Source: Nipponacmea schrenckii (lineage: Eukaryota > Mollusca > Gastropoda > Lottiidae). From it: DNA of 64,000 nt. The notes beneath the pieces were generated by a model that was not told the origin of the DNA, did not search any database, and saw only the letters and a program-made list of their open reading frames with translations. The translations under genes and the position numbers were made by a program. Every line of letters starts with the position of its first letter. The stretch's first letter is position 1. Location of the stretch: the NCBI GenBank assembly GCA_030562195.1, contig JAUJPP010000011.1, positions 3,100,001 through 3,164,000 on the forward strand. Direction: 5' to 3'. This document shows positions 63,038 to 64,000 of the stretch, piece by piece.

Positions 63038-63278
63038 GAGGGACCGACGTACCGGAGTTATTCTCGAACCTTATTCCCGTGCTTTATTCTCGGGCTTTAT
63101 TCTCGAACCTTATCCACGGGCTTTATTCTCGGGCTTTATTCGTGAGCCTAAAACTCTCGATATGTTAAAATTTAAAGGATTTGTAAAGATATTTTCTATT
63201 TGAGAATCTATGGTAATGATCAGGGGGAGAGGTGACATGGGGATAATAAGCCTGTCCCCCAATCCCAGTCTCTCACCG

Positions 63279-63300
63279 AATAAAGTATTATTTGAATAAA
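63279..63300 (+). promoter_or_regulatory. Polyadenylation signals of NUP188
   Basis: Two AATAAA hexamers at 63279-63284 and 63295-63300 lie about 240-260 nt after the stop codon. They give a short 3' UTR that includes a small internal repeat of GGGCTTTATTCTCG/GAACCTTAT (63059-63145). Confidence 0.65.
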
Positions 63301-63377
63301 TATAATCTAAACAAATAACATGACTGGACTACTGATTTTATCATAGGTCAAGTTTTCAAATAAAACCACCTACAGTT

Positions 63378-63780
63378 TTTATACGCCCACATGGAAATGT
63401 GGACGTATAATGTCGTCGCCCCTGTCCGCCCGTCCGTCCGTCCGTCGGTCCGTCCACATTTGTTGTATCCACAATAGAAGCTACAGTTTTTATCCGATCT
63501 TAATGAAACTTGGTATACATGTATATATTGATGATATCTCGGTCAAGTTCGAAAATGGAAATTATCGCATGAGCGGTTTTTGAGTTATTAGGTTTGACTT
63601 AGTAAAAATGCGTCAAATTTGGGTTGTTTCTACAATAGAGGCTACAGTATTTATCTGATCTTAATGAAACTTGGTATACATGTATATATTGATGATATCT
63701 CGATCAAGATCAAAAATGGAAATCATCGAATGAACGGATTTTGAGTTATTGCCCTTGACTTAGTAAAAACGCAAGCTATC
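63378..63780 (+). mobile_element. Dispersed repeat with hairpin start and two 156-bp units
   Basis: Begins with the inverted repeat TACGCCCACATGG / AAATGTGGACGTA, then a CCGTCCGTCCGTCCGT run. Two tandem ~156-bp units follow, each with ATCTTAATGAAACTTGGTAT, ATATTGATGATATCTCG and TTTTGAGTTATT. A truncated start (TATACGCCCACATTGTAATG) is at 48283. This type is common downstream of molluscan genes in my experience; no coding capacity is seen. Confidence 0.7.
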
Positions 63781-64000
63781 TTGTTTATTGATATATAGGG
63801 AATCTCTTAGAGTCTTTCTTGATATCAAAAATATCACCACAAGTCAATATATAGAAAATACAAAATTCAACAAAATATATCCGCTAGAACTGCCCCATCA
63901 CTAGTTCACAAGGAACTGACATGGAAAAAGTGTTTAGTCCAGCGTCCGGCGTCCGGGCCGTCTCAACTTACGAGGGGGCAAGGGCTCCATTCCATGTGTT
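63781..64000. other. Flank at window end, likely more repeat
   Basis: Contains CTGACATGGAAAAAGTGTTT (SINE core-like) and GTCCAGCGTCCGGCGTCCGG. No gene is visible before the window ends. Confidence 0.4.

Larger units (their letters stand above)
51340..62145 (+). repeat. 59-bp tandem array, over 10 kb
   Basis: Unit TACACATACAAAGACTAGAC / AATCAGAATGGTGTAAATAG / AAGCTATAAGTGTCYCTGA. Clean from 51340 to about 53250 and from 55860 to 62145, with the unit varying between 57 and 60 bp by CC, CCC, TCT or CTCT in the last part. Degraded from 53250 to 55860 around the gap. It separates exon pieces 37 and 38. Minus-strand frames (VCVSETLIASIYTILIV) are artefacts. Confidence 0.95.

Noticed and set aside
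1600..62145. CRISPR-like repeat/spacer arrays
   Set aside because: All arrays are head-to-tail without unique spacers, in a eukaryotic gene; no cas genes.
62821..63021. Minus-strand frame opposite the last exon (Cys-rich)
   Set aside because: Shadow of the NUP188 terminal exon; the plus frame has homology, splice site and stop.

Overview
The window is animal nuclear DNA. It carries most of one large intron-rich gene on the + strand, embedded in tandem repeats. I see no bacterial operon, CRISPR array or rRNA. A mollusc, probably a gastropod, is the likeliest source. The evidence is a tRNA-headed SINE with a conserved core and ATTCATTTCATTT tail, a dispersed CGTCCGTCCGTCCG-rich repeat at the right end, and AT-rich introns. 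The host is an inference; no sequence search was possible.

The gene is NUP188, a scaffold nucleoporin of the inner ring of the nuclear pore complex (partner of NUP93, paralogue of NUP205). I recovered 39 exon pieces from 1444 to 63037 by finding splice-bounded blocks whose translations follow human NUP188 (recalled from memory) in order. They run from the block matching human TERQVSRWFVQCLREQ to the C-terminal LVQAFVRHMQR-like end and a stop codon. Together they give about 4.0 kb of coding sequence (about 1,335 codons). The N-terminal ~190 residues lie before the window. Three internal stretches seem to be missing from this assembly: about 130-140 codons after 2996, about 40 after 15966, and about 50 between 42923 and 48131.

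Layout. 1-1440: a tandem array of a 102-bp tRNA-like unit and a SINE body. 1444-10770: the first exons among 41-, 23-, 17- and 26-bp arrays, two TTAA-flanked DNA transposon remnants (one keeps a piggyBac-like transposase start), and AT-rich satellite pieces. 10640-26530: a dense exon run interrupted by a 13-bp array (2.4 kb), a 19-bp array (1.8 kb) and a 127-bp satellite (3 kb). 26930-32090: 37-bp and 26-bp arrays. 33265-36915: an AT-rich satellite in reverse orientation, then a 16-unit array whose unit looks like a Penelope-type hammerhead ribozyme. 38820-40610: a 37-bp array built from an intron/exon boundary. 42965-48050: 15-, 79- and 49-bp arrays. 48131-51219: six exons. 51340-62145: a >10 kb array of a 59-bp unit, containing a 500-N gap and a corrupted second copy of the neighbouring exons. 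62247-63037: the last two exons, then polyadenylation signals and a dispersed repeat.

By my bookkeeping roughly 60% of the window is tandem repeat. The most interesting pattern is that several arrays are not purely intronic. At four places the amplified unit contains a splice site plus the adjoining coding bases of NUP188. Several stretches (33400-34320, 40716-41290, 41930-42430, 44150-45540, 53250-55870) look like low-quality consensus inside collapsed arrays and should not be read as biology without raw-read support.
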